A stretch of DNA of 64,000 nt from Gandjariella thermophila (GCF_005405885.1 NZ_BJFL01000025.1:25767-89766), one strand, 5' to 3'; positions 17,912 through 27,507 are shown, counted from the stretch's first letter. Notes: generated from the sequence alone by a model not told the origin. A program made the numbers and translations.

Positions 17912-19514
17912 GGAGAATCCAGTCGGTGGTGCGCTCGGTTTCGGTGAAGTGCCGGTCCAGGTAGGGCTGGTAGAGGTCGAGCATCGTCTGAACCGTCTGC
18001 TGGCAGCAGCCCCGCCCGGGCACCATGCGCGGGACCATCACCCAGCGCGCGTTGCCGAAGGCCCGGTCGGCGCTGGGATGGCTGGCGCGGTCGAAGTCGA
18101 TGCCGACGTCCCACCACAGCGGCTCGCCCCGGCTGGGCGGCAGGGACAGCGCGAAGGAGAACGGGTTGGCGAGCGCGACGGTGAACACCGTGTCGCGCGG
18201 GGCGACGTGCCGTCGCAGCAATGCCATGCCGTCGTTCATCATGGCCGGAACCTCGTTGGCGGTGCGGTAGGCCGTCTGCCAGGTCGCGTCGGCCGGTACG
18301 ACGAAGTCGCGCAGCCGGTCGCTGGCCATCCGCTGGCTCGGCGCCGGGGCGGCGACCTCGCCGCGCAGCGCCACCGCCCTGCCGATGGCCACCATGTCCC
18401 GCGCGGCGACCAGGCCGGCCGTGCCGACCAGCAGCACGGCGACGCCGGCCAGCAGCGGTTTCGGCGGGCGGAACGGGCGCGCGCCGGCCGGTGCGGCGTC
18501 GCCGACGGCGTATCCGGCCAGCAGCAGCGGGATCAGCACCAGCGCCGGCAGGTCGACCTTCTCCTGCGAGTTGGTGACCGAGACCAGCACGCTGGAGCCG
18601 AGGACGTAGCCGGCCGCCGCCGCCAGCCGCCAGATCGGTCGGGCTGGCCGGCCATGCCGGCGGGCGGACACCAGCAGCCCGCCGATGACCGCGGCGGCGA
18701 CCAGCCCCACCGGGAGGTTGACCGCCACGCTGCGCACCAGCACGGACAGCCGCTGCCCGTCGCGCTGCGCCCGGGCGGTGGCCACGAAGTCGGCCAGGTA
18801 GTCCGGCGCGCGGGCGCCGAACGCGAGCCACATCGCGATCCCGACGAGCAGGAAGCCGACGACGGCCCACAGCGCGAGCAGCAGCCGGCGGGGAAGGGTG
18901 CCCAGCAGCAGGCCGGCGCCGACCGCGCCCACCCCGACCAGCAAGAAACTGATCTTGCAGTAGCACAGCAGGCCCAGCAGCGCCCCGAGGATCAGCCCGT
19001 CGCCGGCCAGCGCGCGTGGTGGCATCGGGACCCGCGGCCGTAGCAGCGCGAGCACGAGCAGCGTCGCGTACAGCGCCCAGCCGTACCGGTTGTAGAGCAT
19101 CGCGTAGGTGGTGTTGCCCGCCGAGTAGCCGAGCGGCCGAACCGCGACCACCACGACGGCGACGAAGACGGTGAACCCCGCGGCGAGCGGAGCGGGCAGA
19201 CGCCGCCGCGCGACCAGCCAGCCGAGCACCGCGACGATCCCGAGGAAGACCACGCTGCCGTAGCCGACCGCGGCGAGGGACGGTACCCGCTGCATCCGCA
19301 TGCCGATCGCGGTCAGCCCGTACACCAGCGGCCCGATGGGGCTGGCGAAGTCGGTGCTGGGCGCCTGACCCTGGAGGATCCGGTACGCGCCGTCGAGCAG
19401 GATGAAGTTGTCCCAGGGCGCCATCATCGGCGCGGGCGCGGACCAGAGGGTGATGCCGCCGAGGGCGGCCACCGCGCCGAATGCCAGCAGCGCCCAGAAC
19501 GGGCTCCGACTCAT
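17895..19514 (-). CDS. Large integral membrane protein, GT-C (GT39)-like
   Basis: About 539 aa with 10-12 hydrophobic helices in the first 400 residues and a soluble C-terminal domain (residues about 400-539, ending WILLARTQ). The first extracytoplasmic loop has PWDNFILLDGAYRILQG and SPIGPLVYGLTAIG, resembling polyprenyl-phosphate-sugar dependent GT-C transferases, which carry acidic catalytic residues there. No family could be named with certainty. ATG 19514 is used; GTG/ATG codons up to 19595 (MANPAVDE, preceded by GAGGGGG) are possible alternative starts. It is co-transcribed with the PAP2 gene. Confidence 0.55.
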   Translation of the reverse strand: MSRSPFWALLAFGAVAALGGITLWSAPAPMMAPWDNFILLDGAYRILQGQAPSTDFASPIGPLVYGLTAIGMRMQRVPSLAAVGYGSVVFLGIVAVLGWLVARRRLPAPLAAGFTVFVAVVVVAVRPLGYSAGNTTYAMLYNRYGWALYATLLVLALLRPRVPMPPRALAGDGLILGALLGLLCYCKISFLLVGVGAVGAGLLLGTLPRRLLLALWAVVGFLLVGIAMWLAFGARAPDYLADFVATARAQRDGQRLSVLVRSVAVNLPVGLVAAAVIGGLLVSARRHGRPARPIWRLAAAAGYVLGSSVLVSVTNSQEKVDLPALVLIPLLLAGYAVGDAAPAGARPFRPPKPLLAGVAVLLVGTAGLVAARDMVAIGRAVALRGEVAAPAPSQRMASDRLRDFVVPADATWQTAYRTANEVPAMMNDGMALLRRHVAPRDTVFTVALANPFSFALSLPPSRGEPLWWDVGIDFDRASHPSADRAFGNARWVMVPRMVPGRGCCQQTVQTMLDLYQPYLDRHFTETERTTDWILLARTQ

Positions 19515-20017
19515 GTCCCGGCCGGCGATCGGCCGGTGGCCGCCGATTCCCGCGCCAGCACGATCGTCGCGTTCGTCGACTGCTGGATTCGCCATTCCCG
19601 GTGCGCCCCCTCGGCTGCCCGACATCCTCGGTGCGCCCCGACGTCGGCCGTCATAGATGACTCGCCAGGCCGCGTGGATTCGTTACCACCGGGTCCAGGG
19701 CGGGCCGGCGGCGACCGCGGACCGATCCGGGCGCGACGGCTGATGGACCCGGTCGGGGTAACGCGGGCCGGGTCCCCGGCGACCAAGTAAGCAGCCGGTC
19801 AGCGGGAACACCTGCGCACCGGGTGTGTTCCGTCCCGGCCACGACCGGACCTTCCCGGTGGCCGACCCGATCGCGGGTCAACTATTGTCCCTGCCGATCT
19901 TTCCGGAACGCGCCCTTCCGGAGCGCTTTCCCGAGCGCTTTTCCGGAGGCGTCCGGTGGAGGGACAGCACGCCGTGCAGCAGAAGCGGGTGGGCACGACA
20001 CGGGCGGAGGCGTTGCG
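19515..20017. other. Divergent intergenic region without a recognised gene
   Basis: Separates the minus-strand membrane-protein gene from the plus-strand acetyltransferase. Part of it (to 19595) may code for an N-terminal extension of the membrane protein. The rest shows no convincing ORF. A run of related GGAACGC/GGAGCGC/CCGAGCGC units lies at 19908-19945, but they form no clean repeat. It presumably holds both promoters; none could be assigned. Confidence 0.4.
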
Positions 20018-20596
20018 ATGACCGTGGAAGCCGTCGATGGGGTGCGGGTACATCCGCTGGGCCTGTGCGAGAGCGACGACGTGGGCGCCGGCACGCGGGT
20101 GTCGGCCTTCGCGCACGTGTTGCCCGGTGCTCGCGTCGGTCGGGACTGCACCATCTGCGACTGCGCCTTCGTGGAGACCGGCGCGGTGCTCGGCGACCGG
20201 GTCACGGTGAAGAACGGCACCCTGGTGTTCGCCGGCGTGACCTGCGAGGACGACGTCCTGCTCGGACCCAACGTGCTGTTCACCAACGACCTGCGGCCGC
20301 GGGCGCACCTGCGCGAGGAGCCGGAGCAGCTCCGGTCCACTGTGGTGGGTCGGGGCGCCAGCCTGGGCGCGGGCACGCTGGTCGTCTGCGGCGTGACCAT
20401 CGGCCCGCACGCGTTCACCGCGGCCGGCTCGGTGATCACCAAGGACGTGCCCGCGCACGCCTTCGTCGCCGGCGACCCCGCTGGCGTCAAGGGCTGGGTG
20501 TGCGCGTGCGGCTGCCGCCTGGACGGGCTGTTGCAGTGCCCGGACTGCGGCACCGTGCACATCCGCGGCGATGCCGGGCTGACCGCGGTGTCCTGA
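20018..20596 (+). CDS. Left-handed beta-helix sugar N-acetyltransferase (WbpD/FdtC-like)
   Basis: A 192-aa hexapeptide-repeat acetyltransferase. It opens VHPLGLCESDDVGAGTRV, has the repeating [LIV]-G-x4 pattern through residue about 150, and then AFVAGDPAGVKGWVC. This layout is characteristic of NDP-amino-sugar N-acetyltransferases (WbpD, FdtC/QdtC). The C-terminus has a CxC-x9-CPDC knuckle (CACGCRLDG..QCPDCG) that may bind zinc. Start ATG 20018 has GGAGG eight bases upstream. It may complete an acetylated aminosugar of the nearby glycan island (inference from proximity). Confidence 0.82.
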   Translation: MTVEAVDGVRVHPLGLCESDDVGAGTRVSAFAHVLPGARVGRDCTICDCAFVETGAVLGDRVTVKNGTLVFAGVTCEDDVLLGPNVLFTNDLRPRAHLREEPEQLRSTVVGRGASLGAGTLVVCGVTIGPHAFTAAGSVITKDVPAHAFVAGDPAGVKGWVCACGCRLDGLLQCPDCGTVHIRGDAGLTAVS

Positions 20597-20623
20597 AGAG
20601 ATGTCCCGACGGGGGGAGTCACG

Positions 20624-21526
20624 ATGACCGGGTACTGGTTGCGCCGTATCCAGCGGCTCGACCCGGTGGCCGACCACCAGGAGATCTACCGGATCTCCGC
20701 CGGGTTCGAGTTCCCGTGGGACTACACGCGCGCGCTGGAGTTCGCGCTGTTCCGCACGTACTGCGTGCCCAGCATCTCCGGCCTGCTCGCCGCGACCGGG
20801 GAGTTCGAGAAGCGCACCCAGAAGCGTTACGACGACACGTCGTTGCTGATGCAGGAGATCAGCGAGCACGGCTACGACTCACCGCGCGGCCGGGAGGCGA
20901 TCCGGATGATCAACCGGATGCACGGCCGGTACGCGATCAGCAACGACGACATGCGCTACGTACTGTCCACGTTCGTCTACGACCCGATCGACTGGATCGA
21001 CCGGTTCGGCTGGCGCCGGCTGCACGAGCACGAGCGCCTGGCCGCGTTCCATCACTTCCGGGCGATCGGCGCGCGGATGGCGATCAAGGACATCCCGGCC
21101 GACGACGCGGAGTTCCGCCGGTTCAAAACCGACTACGAGCGAGAACACTTCCGCTACTCCGACACCAACCGGCAGATCGGCGGCTACACCCTCGACCTGT
21201 TCTGCTCCTGGTATCCCCGGCCGCTGCGGCCGGCGGTCGCCACCGCGGCCCGCGGCCTGCTCGACCCGGCGATGCTCGCCGCGTTCGGCTTCCCGCCCGC
21301 CCCGGCCTGGGTGGGCCCGGTCGCCCGCGCAGGGCTGCGGGCCCGGTCCGCGGTGGTGCGGCTGCTGCCCCGCCGCCGGCGGTCACGGCTCACCCGGGAA
21401 CCCCGCAACCGCACCTACCGTGGCTACCCGCACGGCTATACGCCGGGCGATCTGGGTGCTCCCGAGCCCCCGGCTGATCTGGACCGGCGCTGGCTGCGCG
21501 GCGGCGAGCGGCCGGAGTCACGGTGA
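20624..21526 (+). CDS. MpaB-family (DUF2236) oxygenase-like protein
   Basis: A 300-aa protein resembling the DUF2236/MpaB family, which includes the latex-clearing protein Lcp and the fungal MpaB oxygenase and contains b-type haem. Visible family-like segments are the N-terminal IQRLDPVADHQEIYRIS, MINRMHGRYAISNDDMRYVLSTF (a conserved His plus D-M-x-Y region) and FRYSDTNRQIGGYTL. The tail is Arg-rich and probably disordered. Substrate unknown. It lies 27 bases after the acetyltransferase and may be co-transcribed with it. Confidence 0.72.
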   Translation: MTGYWLRRIQRLDPVADHQEIYRISAGFEFPWDYTRALEFALFRTYCVPSISGLLAATGEFEKRTQKRYDDTSLLMQEISEHGYDSPRGREAIRMINRMHGRYAISNDDMRYVLSTFVYDPIDWIDRFGWRRLHEHERLAAFHHFRAIGARMAIKDIPADDAEFRRFKTDYEREHFRYSDTNRQIGGYTLDLFCSWYPRPLRPAVATAARGLLDPAMLAAFGFPPAPAWVGPVARAGLRARSAVVRLLPRRRRSRLTREPRNRTYRGYPHGYTPGDLGAPEPPADLDRRWLRGGERPESR

Positions 21527-21729
21527 GTGGGTGTCAACGCGATCGTGGCGCGCGTTCAGGAACAGGCGCTGACAACGCGGACAGTGACCAGAACCACCGG
21601 ATAGGGCGATGCGGACTTGCTATGGTGGCTTGAGCCCCGTAAAAGCAGGGCCCGGCGCCTACTCTCCGTAATTAATTCCTCGCGGTTCCTGGCATGGCGC
21701 GGCGGCCCCGCGGTAAGTGAGGTTCCCCG

Positions 21730-22254
21730 GTGCCCGTCGACCTCTCACCGATGATCGCGGCCACGACCCACTGGCTGCTCCGCGCGTACCCGCCCACCGG
21801 CGGCGTGTTCGGTGCGACGCTCGCGGAGGCGCAGGCGCGGCAGGCGGCCACCGTCGCGGCGTGGCTGCGCTACCCGACCGCGCTGGACGCCGGCCTGGTC
21901 ACCATGGTCGGCCCCGGCGGCTCCGCCCGGCTGGACTGGCTGGTCGGCGCGGACACCGCGCCGCCGGCCGAGGACGAGCACGCCTGGCGTAGCTGGGTGG
22001 ACGAGGTGGTCGCGAGCTGGGCGGCCTGCCTGCTCGGCGACGAGGCGCTGGCCGCCGCCGCGGTCACCGCGGTCAAGGGCTCGGAGCACGCCTCCGGCAT
22101 CCACTGCGACTTCCGCCGGCTGGTCCGGCCGGACGAGAAGGACCGGAAGGCGGCGGCGCTGCTCCGGCATCCCGACCTCCTCGCCCCGGTGGCGGACCTG
22201 CATCGCGGTCCGCTGCGGGAGCGCCTCAACCTCGACTCGGTCGAGGCCGCCTGA
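21730..22254 (+). CDS. Unrecognised 174-aa protein
   Basis: Starts at GTG 21730 (weak ribosome-binding site GGTTCCCCGGT). No family was recognised. The product is soluble, acidic and Trp-rich in its middle (HAWRSWVDEVVASWAACLLGDE), with an HCDFRRLVRPDEK segment. Codon use is the same high-GC third-position pattern as neighbouring genes, supporting real coding. The 203-bp gap upstream (21527-21729) is more A+T-rich around 21610-21680 and probably carries its promoter. It converges on the hemerythrin-like gene. Confidence 0.55.
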   Translation: MPVDLSPMIAATTHWLLRAYPPTGGVFGATLAEAQARQAATVAAWLRYPTALDAGLVTMVGPGGSARLDWLVGADTAPPAEDEHAWRSWVDEVVASWAACLLGDEALAAAAVTAVKGSEHASGIHCDFRRLVRPDEKDRKAAALLRHPDLLAPVADLHRGPLRERLNLDSVEAA

Positions 22255-22342
22255 CGGTTCCGCGAGGCTTCCGAGTCGCCCGGCGGCGGCACGACGGTGC
22301 CGGGCAGGTGCGCCGCCCGGCACCATCCCATGCCGTGGGGTC

Positions 22343-22930
22343 TCAGCGCCCGGAACGCCTCCAGTCGCGGATCGCGTCCTGCACCCGGTCGAACACCGCC
22401 AGTGGCGGACCGGCCAGCAGGTTGGCCACCGCCGACTCGCCGGCGGCGGGGTGCGGCCGTGTCGGCGCGGTCGCCTCGGCCGCCCGGACCGCCCCGGCCA
22501 TCTGCCGCAGCCGGTCGGCGGACAGCTTCTTGCGAAGCTGCGGGAACTCGTCCTTCTCCTCGTGCGTGGCGTGCTCGACCACCGACTCGGCGAACTCCGT
22601 CATCTTCCGGTCGAAGTCGGGGTGGTCCACGCCCATGCCGTGCAGCTCGGCCAGCACGTGCTTCGCCTCGTCCTCCTCGTGCAGCCGGCCGGACACCACC
22701 TTCTCGCCGTTCGGTATCTCGGTGCGCGCGGTCGGGTGCACCACGATCTCCTCGGCCGTCTCGTGCACCGCCAGCAGCCGCACCAGGTCCTCGAACAGCT
22801 CCTGCTTCCTCCGCCCGCGCTCGCCGGAGATCTGGCGGAACAGGGCCTTGATCTGGTTGTGCTGGTCGAGCAGCAGCTCGACCACGTCCTTGTCCTGAGT
22901 CTGCGCCCCCGTGCTGCCGGTCTTCGCCAC
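22343..22930 (-). CDS. Hemerythrin HHE domain protein
   Basis: A 195-aa protein whose first 140 residues are a hemerythrin-like four-helix bundle. The metal ligands are visible as LLLDQHNQIKALF, LAVHETAEEIVVHP (two His and Glu), EEDEAKHVLAELHGM and VVEHATHEEKDEFP. It binds a di-iron centre and may sense or buffer O2, NO or redox stress. GTG 22930 was chosen because GGAGGTGAG lies a few bases upstream; longer versions add a non-conserved N-terminus. The gene is followed on the same strand-pair by a MarR regulator, a common redox pairing. Confidence 0.85.
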   Translation of the reverse strand: MAKTGSTGAQTQDKDVVELLLDQHNQIKALFRQISGERGRRKQELFEDLVRLLAVHETAEEIVVHPTARTEIPNGEKVVSGRLHEEDEAKHVLAELHGMGVDHPDFDRKMTEFAESVVEHATHEEKDEFPQLRKKLSADRLRQMAGAVRAAEATAPTRPHPAAGESAVANLLAGPPLAVFDRVQDAIRDWRRSGR

Positions 22931-23031
22931 GTGCCTCACCTCCGTCACGGCCTCCGTCGTGCCGCTGTCCTTGGCTTTCCCCCGAATCGCCGAGGTCATG
23001 CACGGGGCCGTGGCGGGGGCCACGCACCGCG

Positions 23032-23493
23032 TCACGCCGGCGGGTCGGGCCGTGCCGACGGCTCGCCACCGGCCTCGGCGAACGCGGTGAGCGCGGCGAC
23101 CAGGCCCTGCCGGCTCCGGGCGGGCATCCGGGCCACGATCGCGGAGATTTCCCTGCGTCGTTGCTCGGTCACGTCCCGCACCACCCGGCTGCCCTCGCCG
23201 GTGAGTCGCACCACGACCTCGCGGCGGGACGCCGGGTTGACGTCCCGGGCCACCATCCCGGCGGCGATCAGTCGGTCGACCATTCGGGTGGCCGTCGACG
23301 GGTTCACGCCCAGGTGGTCGGCGAGCGCGGAGAGCTTGAGGGACCCTCGCGTGTCCAGCACCACGAGCAGCCGGAACTGGGGGAGGGTGACGGACTCGTC
23401 CACGGCGGCGATCGACCGTGCGGAGATCGCGACGAGCAGGCGCGACGCGGTGAGTACCGCCTCGGTCACCGCGTCCACGTCCTCGGTCGGCAT
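23032..23493 (-). CDS. MarR-family transcriptional regulator
   Basis: About 153 aa with the MarR winged-helix layout: LPQFRLLVVLDTRGSLKLSALADHLGVNPSTATRMVDRL is helix-turn-helix plus wing, followed by GMVARDVNPASRREVVVRLT. It probably controls its own operon with the downstream hemerythrin-like gene in response to a ligand or oxidant. ATG 23493 is used because homologue-like numbering begins at PTEDVDAV; GTG 23547 would add 18 residues. No good ribosome-binding site settles it. Confidence 0.8.
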   Translation of the reverse strand: MPTEDVDAVTEAVLTASRLLVAISARSIAAVDESVTLPQFRLLVVLDTRGSLKLSALADHLGVNPSTATRMVDRLIAAGMVARDVNPASRREVVVRLTGEGSRVVRDVTEQRRREISAIVARMPARSRQGLVAALTAFAEAGGEPSARPDPPA

Positions 23494-23851
23494 TCCACCG
23501 TGGGTGGATGTTCGAGCGGGTGGCACGCCCTTTTCTACCGCTTTCACCGCAGGGGTTCGACCGGGCGGTTGCGCACCGCCTGGCCGTACACCGCCCGCAC
23601 CCGGCAGGGATGCGTCACCACCGGTACCCGGAGGCGCGCTCGGCGGTGCCGGGCCGGTGCCGCGGAGGGCCGGAGGTCGCGTGGATTCGGGCTACCCGTA
23701 CTGTTCACGGTCGTGGCGATCTGTTCGGCGCCGTGGCGGTGGACGCATGGGGGGCGGTTGGTGCGGCCCGCCGCGGTAGACGCTGTGGGTGCGACTGAGG
23801 GGACGGCGGGGGCAGCCGTGGGTGCGGCTGCGGGTGCAGAGGTGAACGACG
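23494..23851. other. Divergent promoter region, no clear gene
   Basis: About 360 bases between the MarR gene (minus) and a small membrane-protein gene (plus). Overlapping frames exist on both strands but lack ribosome-binding sites and recognisable products. It should hold the marR promoter and its operator. No clean palindrome was found by eye. Confidence 0.35.
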
Positions 23852-24187
23852 ATGGCGCGTGATCCGGAAAGATACGAAACTCGGTCGGCTCTCGGCCGGG
23901 TCGACCCGTTCTGCTGGGTCGCGGTGGCCTCGATGCTGCTGCTCGCGGTGATCGTCACCGCGGGCGGCGTGCCGATGCTGGGCATTCCCCTCGGGGTGCT
24001 CGCGCTGCTGGTCCTGGGCTTCGACTCGTGGGTGAACCGGGACGAGCCGTCGCCGGCCCGTTGGCGGTCGCCGCAAGGCGGCTGGGACGACGACCGCGCT
24101 CCGCGCGCCGCTGCCGCCCCGAGGAGGAGCGACCCGCGTCCCCGCGGGCCGGGGCGGGCCAACGCGCGGGCCGGCCACGGGTACTGA
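23852..24187 (+). CDS. Small two-helix membrane protein, unrecognised
   Basis: A 111-aa protein with two adjacent hydrophobic helices (CWVAVASMLLLAVIVTAGG and LGIPLGVLALLVLGF), then SWVNRDE and a basic, Pro/Arg-rich cytoplasmic tail. ATG 23852 is preceded by GAGGTGAACGACG. Small proteins of this shape are common in actinomycetes and have no assigned function. Converges with the cytochrome P450 gene. Confidence 0.55.
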   Translation: MARDPERYETRSALGRVDPFCWVAVASMLLLAVIVTAGGVPMLGIPLGVLALLVLGFDSWVNRDEPSPARWRSPQGGWDDDRAPRAAAAPRRSDPRPRGPGRANARAGHGY

Positions 24188-24295
24188 CCGCCGCTGCCGG
24201 CACCGTGGCCGCCGGTCCGTCGCCGGGGCCCGCCGTCACGGGCCACCGGGCGGCCGGTCCCGGTGGTGCCGAATGGGCGGGTGCCGCGGCACCGG

Positions 24296-25585
24296 CTACG
24301 ACCCGAGGAGCACCGGCACCGAGTCCACGCCGTAGACGATGGACAGCTTCCGGAACGACAGTTGCTCCGGGGCGACCGCGAGGCGCATGTTCGGAAAGCG
24401 CCGCACCAGCGCGGGGTACGCGGTGCGCAGCTCCATCCGGGCCAGTTCGGCGCCGATGCAGCGATGGGCGCCGTAGCCGAAGGCCAGATGCGAGGTGGCG
24501 GGGCGGGTCGGGTCGAAGCGTTCCATGTCCGGGCCCAGGGCGTCGTCCCGATCCGCCCCGGACAGCGAGCAGAGCACCACGTCGCCGCTGGACACCCGGG
24601 TGCCGGCGATGTCGACGTCGTTCCTGGCGAAGCGCGGGAACGCCACCTGCACCACGGTGAGGTAGCGCAGTAACTCCTCCACGAACGGCTCGATCGCGTC
24701 GTCGGAGTCGTGCACCAGCCGGAAGTACGCCGGGTCGCGCAGCAGGATGAGGGTGCCCAGCGCCAGCATGCTCGCGGTGGTTTCCAGCCCTCCGGTCAGC
24801 AGCCCGTCGGCCAGCCCGGCGAGTTCCTGGTCGTCGATGTCCTCGCCGTGCTCCCGGACCAGCATGCCGAGCAGCCCGTCGCCGGGCGTCTCGCGCTGCT
24901 TCTTGACGATGTCGGTCAGGTAGGACAGCGACTCGCTGATCGCGCCGAGCGAGGCGGTGGCCCCGCCGAAGAGGTCGAAGCGGGTCGTGCTGAGCCGCTG
25001 GAAGTCGGCGCGGTCCTCGTACGGAACACCGAGCAGTTCGCAGATCGTCAGCGACGGAATGGGCAGGGCAAAGCTCTGCACCAGGTCGACGGCGGCGTTG
25101 GTGTCACCGGCGCGCGCGGCCATCTCGTCGAGTTGCCCGTCGACGATGTCCCGAATTCGCGGCTTGAGCCGGGCCAGCCGGCGGACCGTGAATTCCGGCG
25201 TGAGCATCCGGCGCAGCCGGGTGTGCGCAGGCGGGTCGCTGAAACCGAGACCGCCGGGGTTCTGCTGGTCGGCGAACCCGAAATTCATGGTCAGGTTGGT
25301 GAAGTCGTTGCTGAAGTCTTTGGTATTACTCAACACCGCCTTGACCTCGTCGTAACCTGTGACCAACCACACGTTCACCCCGAACGGAAGCGGCAACCGG
25401 GACACCGGGTGTTCGTTCCGCCTGCGGGCCAGTGCGGGTACCGGGTCGAGGCCGTCACGCCGCAGCGGCAGCAGCGCGGACCTGGGCAGGAAGGGCATCC
25501 GCGTGAGGTCGAAGCCTTTTCGTTGTGTCCTCGCGAGATACTTGCGCCCCAGCCAGTTAATGACATGCGACCGTAGCTTGATCAC
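24296..25585 (-). CDS. Cytochrome P450
   Basis: A 429-aa bacterial P450. The haem loop FGYGAHRCIGAELARMELR contains the Cys ligand, the K-helix ExxR is within EELLRYL, and the I-helix reads LLTGGLETTASM, with Glu where most bacterial P450s have Asp (AGxDT). The substrate region includes FSDPPAHTRLRRMLTPEFTVRRL. It resembles actinomycete biosynthetic or xenobiotic P450s. No ferredoxin gene is adjacent, so electrons must come from elsewhere. GTG 25585 is the only good start upstream of the conserved region; the long upstream open frame (to 26599) lacks P450 sequence and is rejected. Confidence 0.9.
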   Translation of the reverse strand: MIKLRSHVINWLGRKYLARTQRKGFDLTRMPFLPRSALLPLRRDGLDPVPALARRRNEHPVSRLPLPFGVNVWLVTGYDEVKAVLSNTKDFSNDFTNLTMNFGFADQQNPGGLGFSDPPAHTRLRRMLTPEFTVRRLARLKPRIRDIVDGQLDEMAARAGDTNAAVDLVQSFALPIPSLTICELLGVPYEDRADFQRLSTTRFDLFGGATASLGAISESLSYLTDIVKKQRETPGDGLLGMLVREHGEDIDDQELAGLADGLLTGGLETTASMLALGTLILLRDPAYFRLVHDSDDAIEPFVEELLRYLTVVQVAFPRFARNDVDIAGTRVSSGDVVLCSLSGADRDDALGPDMERFDPTRPATSHLAFGYGAHRCIGAELARMELRTAYPALVRRFPNMRLAVAPEQLSFRKLSIVYGVDSVPVLLGS

Positions 25586-25967
25586 GAATGGATGGTACCG
25601 GTGGCTGAGCGGCGGCCGATCGGGAGGGACCGTCCTCGTTACCGGGGTTGGCGCCGATGCCGAATGGAGGCGAATCCGGTTCTCACGTGTGTGCTGCCCG
25701 CGCGGGCGCACCGTCGCCGTTGTCGGGATTGCCGTTTCGAATCCCTTCGGTGACGAACCGAGCGCATCCGCTGGGTAACCGCCGCAGCGCCCGGTAGATG
25801 CCCGCGCCATGGGTGCGCTGCCCCGGCGTGGCTGGTTTGGGTGGTTGCGCACGGTGCCGGCGGTTTGGGCGGTTCGAGTGGACTCCCGTCCCTGCCGGGC
25901 GACATCCCGATCCGCCCGTGGCGTCCCGGGCTTAGCTGGAGGCCGGGACAACACCGGGAGGGTCGGC
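25586..25967. other. Divergent intergenic region
   Basis: Between the P450 gene and a small plus-strand gene. No convincing gene on either strand. It should contain the P450 promoter on the minus strand; no operator was recognised. Confidence 0.35.
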
Positions 25968-26369
25968 ATGGCCGTCGCCGTGGGCATCGTGGTACCGCGC
26001 CGGTGCGTGGTCGCGCTGGCGCTCGCCGCGCTGCTCGGGTTGCTGGGTGCCCTGGGCGCGGTTGGCTCCGGGGATTCGCCGATGCCGGACGCCGACCGGT
26101 GTGCGAGCGCGTGCGCGGACGCCGACGAGGCGGCCGCCCGGTGGGCCGCCTCGCCGTCCCTGCCGGAGATCGCGCGGCGGCGGCCGGGGTGGCCGCCGTG
26201 CGCGGTCACCGAGCCGGCCTGCGCCGGTCCGGCCCGGGCGAGGTGGGTGGCGTGGGTGGGTGCGCCCGCCGGGGCCGGCAGCGGCGGGGTGGGCGGCCAC
26301 GCGCGTCCACCTGCGTCGGGCACACCGCCGCTCGCCGGCTCCACCGGGGACACGGTACTGCGCTGCTGA
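25968..26369 (+). CDS. Small exported or membrane-anchored protein, unrecognised
   Basis: A 133-aa protein. ATG 25968 has GGGAGG six bases upstream. The N-terminus is a signal-like hydrophobic segment (CVVALALAALLGLLGALGAVG), followed by a Cys-containing domain (DRCASACADADEA, then PPCAVTEPACAG) and a low-complexity tail. No family recognised. The Cys pairs suggest disulfides outside the membrane. Confidence 0.5.
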   Translation: MAVAVGIVVPRRCVVALALAALLGLLGALGAVGSGDSPMPDADRCASACADADEAAARWAASPSLPEIARRRPGWPPCAVTEPACAGPARARWVAWVGAPAGAGSGGVGGHARPPASGTPPLAGSTGDTVLRC

Positions 26370-26446
26370 TCGGGCCCGGTCGCACCGGAGCGGCGCCGGT
26401 GTGACCTGCCGGCCAGCCACCACCCGATCTCGCGCAGGAGAGCGCC

Positions 26447-26662
26447 ATGCCCAGGGATGTTCTCGCGGCGATCGCCGCGATCGTGCACGCCGAGGCGATC
26501 CGTCGGTTCGGGGCGACCGGCGGCGTGGGCGGTGACCAGACCGGCCCGGCCGACCGGCCGGCCCGTGTTCGCTCCGCGGCCGAACCCCGGGGCGCGCACC
26601 GGCCGAGCAAGCTCGGCCGGTGGTTAGCGGCCGCGCTGCGCGCCGTGCGCCGCCGCGGCTGA
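26447..26662 (+). CDS. Small basic protein, unrecognised
   Basis: A 71-aa protein with a CAGGAGAG ribosome-binding site before ATG 26447. An N-terminal amphipathic helix (MPRDVLAAIAAIVHAEAIRRF) is followed by a disordered stretch and a basic C-terminal helix (LGRWLAAALRAVRRRG). No function assigned. It lies 77 bases after the preceding small gene and may share its transcript. Confidence 0.45.
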   Translation: MPRDVLAAIAAIVHAEAIRRFGATGGVGGDQTGPADRPARVRSAAEPRGAHRPSKLGRWLAAALRAVRRRG

Positions 26663-26933
26663 CCCGGACCCTCGCCGCGGGTGGCGGCGCGCCGCCCGCG
26701 GCGAGGCGTGCCTCACCGCGCGCCGCCCGACCCCGCCCGCTGGGCGCGCCGACGTCCCGGCGGGCGGGGTGCCCGGGGACCGGGACAACACGCGCGTCAG
26801 ACCGAGTCGAGGGATGTGCTGGTCAGCCGGCATGGCCAGCCGGCCCGGTGTGGTCGGTGACGGAAGGGACACGATTCGATCAATTCGCCGCTGATCCTTT
26901 CCACGGGCAGGTGATGTTGGTTCTCATGCCCGC

Positions 26934-27476
26934 GTGGCAACGATCGTCCACCCGTTTCTCGTCGGCGGCCGGTGGCCGCGCCGGTTAGACCTCGCCGCCG
27001 CGGTGCCCGAGGTGGTGCGCGGGGTGATCAGGCATGCCGCCGACCAGACCGGCACGGGAGGCGGCGAGGGTCCCCCGATCGGCATCGCCGTGGTGGTGGG
27101 CCTGGTCCCGGCCGAGCTGGTCGCGGCCACCGAGACCGACCCGGGCATCCGGGCGGCGGCGCTGACCGATCCGCGGCTGCGGCAGCTGCAGCTGGCCATC
27201 TTCCGCCGGGCCCCGCTGGACGGGCGGCACCTGCGCGAGCTCGTGGTGATCGGCGTGGTCTTCGCGGTGTGGACGCTGCTGCCGACGTTGAGCGAGACCA
27301 CCATGCGGTTGTTCATGAGTGCGCTGGTGGTCCATCCCGACGTGGTCCAGACCGAGCCGGGGGCACCGCGGCGCGGCATGCGGGCGGTCCGTGCCGCCCT
27401 GGCGGCCTGCGAGGTCGCCGCGCACGGCGGCGACGAGGACCTGCTCCCGGACCAACCGCCGGGCCAGCGGGTCTGA
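26934..27476 (+). CDS. Unrecognised 180-aa protein
   Basis: Starts at GTG 26934 without a strong ribosome-binding site. Predicted mostly helical, with one hydrophobic segment (LVVIGVVFAVWTLLPTLSETTMRLFM) that could be a membrane helix. No family was recognised. Codon usage resembles true genes. The 270-bp gap upstream shows nothing else. Confidence 0.45.
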   Translation: MATIVHPFLVGGRWPRRLDLAAAVPEVVRGVIRHAADQTGTGGGEGPPIGIAVVVGLVPAELVAATETDPGIRAAALTDPRLRQLQLAIFRRAPLDGRHLRELVVIGVVFAVWTLLPTLSETTMRLFMSALVVHPDVVQTEPGAPRRGMRAVRAALAACEVAAHGGDEDLLPDQPPGQRV

Positions 27477-27507
27477 GTCCAACCGCGGACCGGTGGTCAG
27501 CCGGCCG

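Noticed and set aside
25586..26599. Upstream extension of the P450 gene
   Set aside because: No P450 sequence there; GTG 25585 begins at the right distance from the conserved regions.
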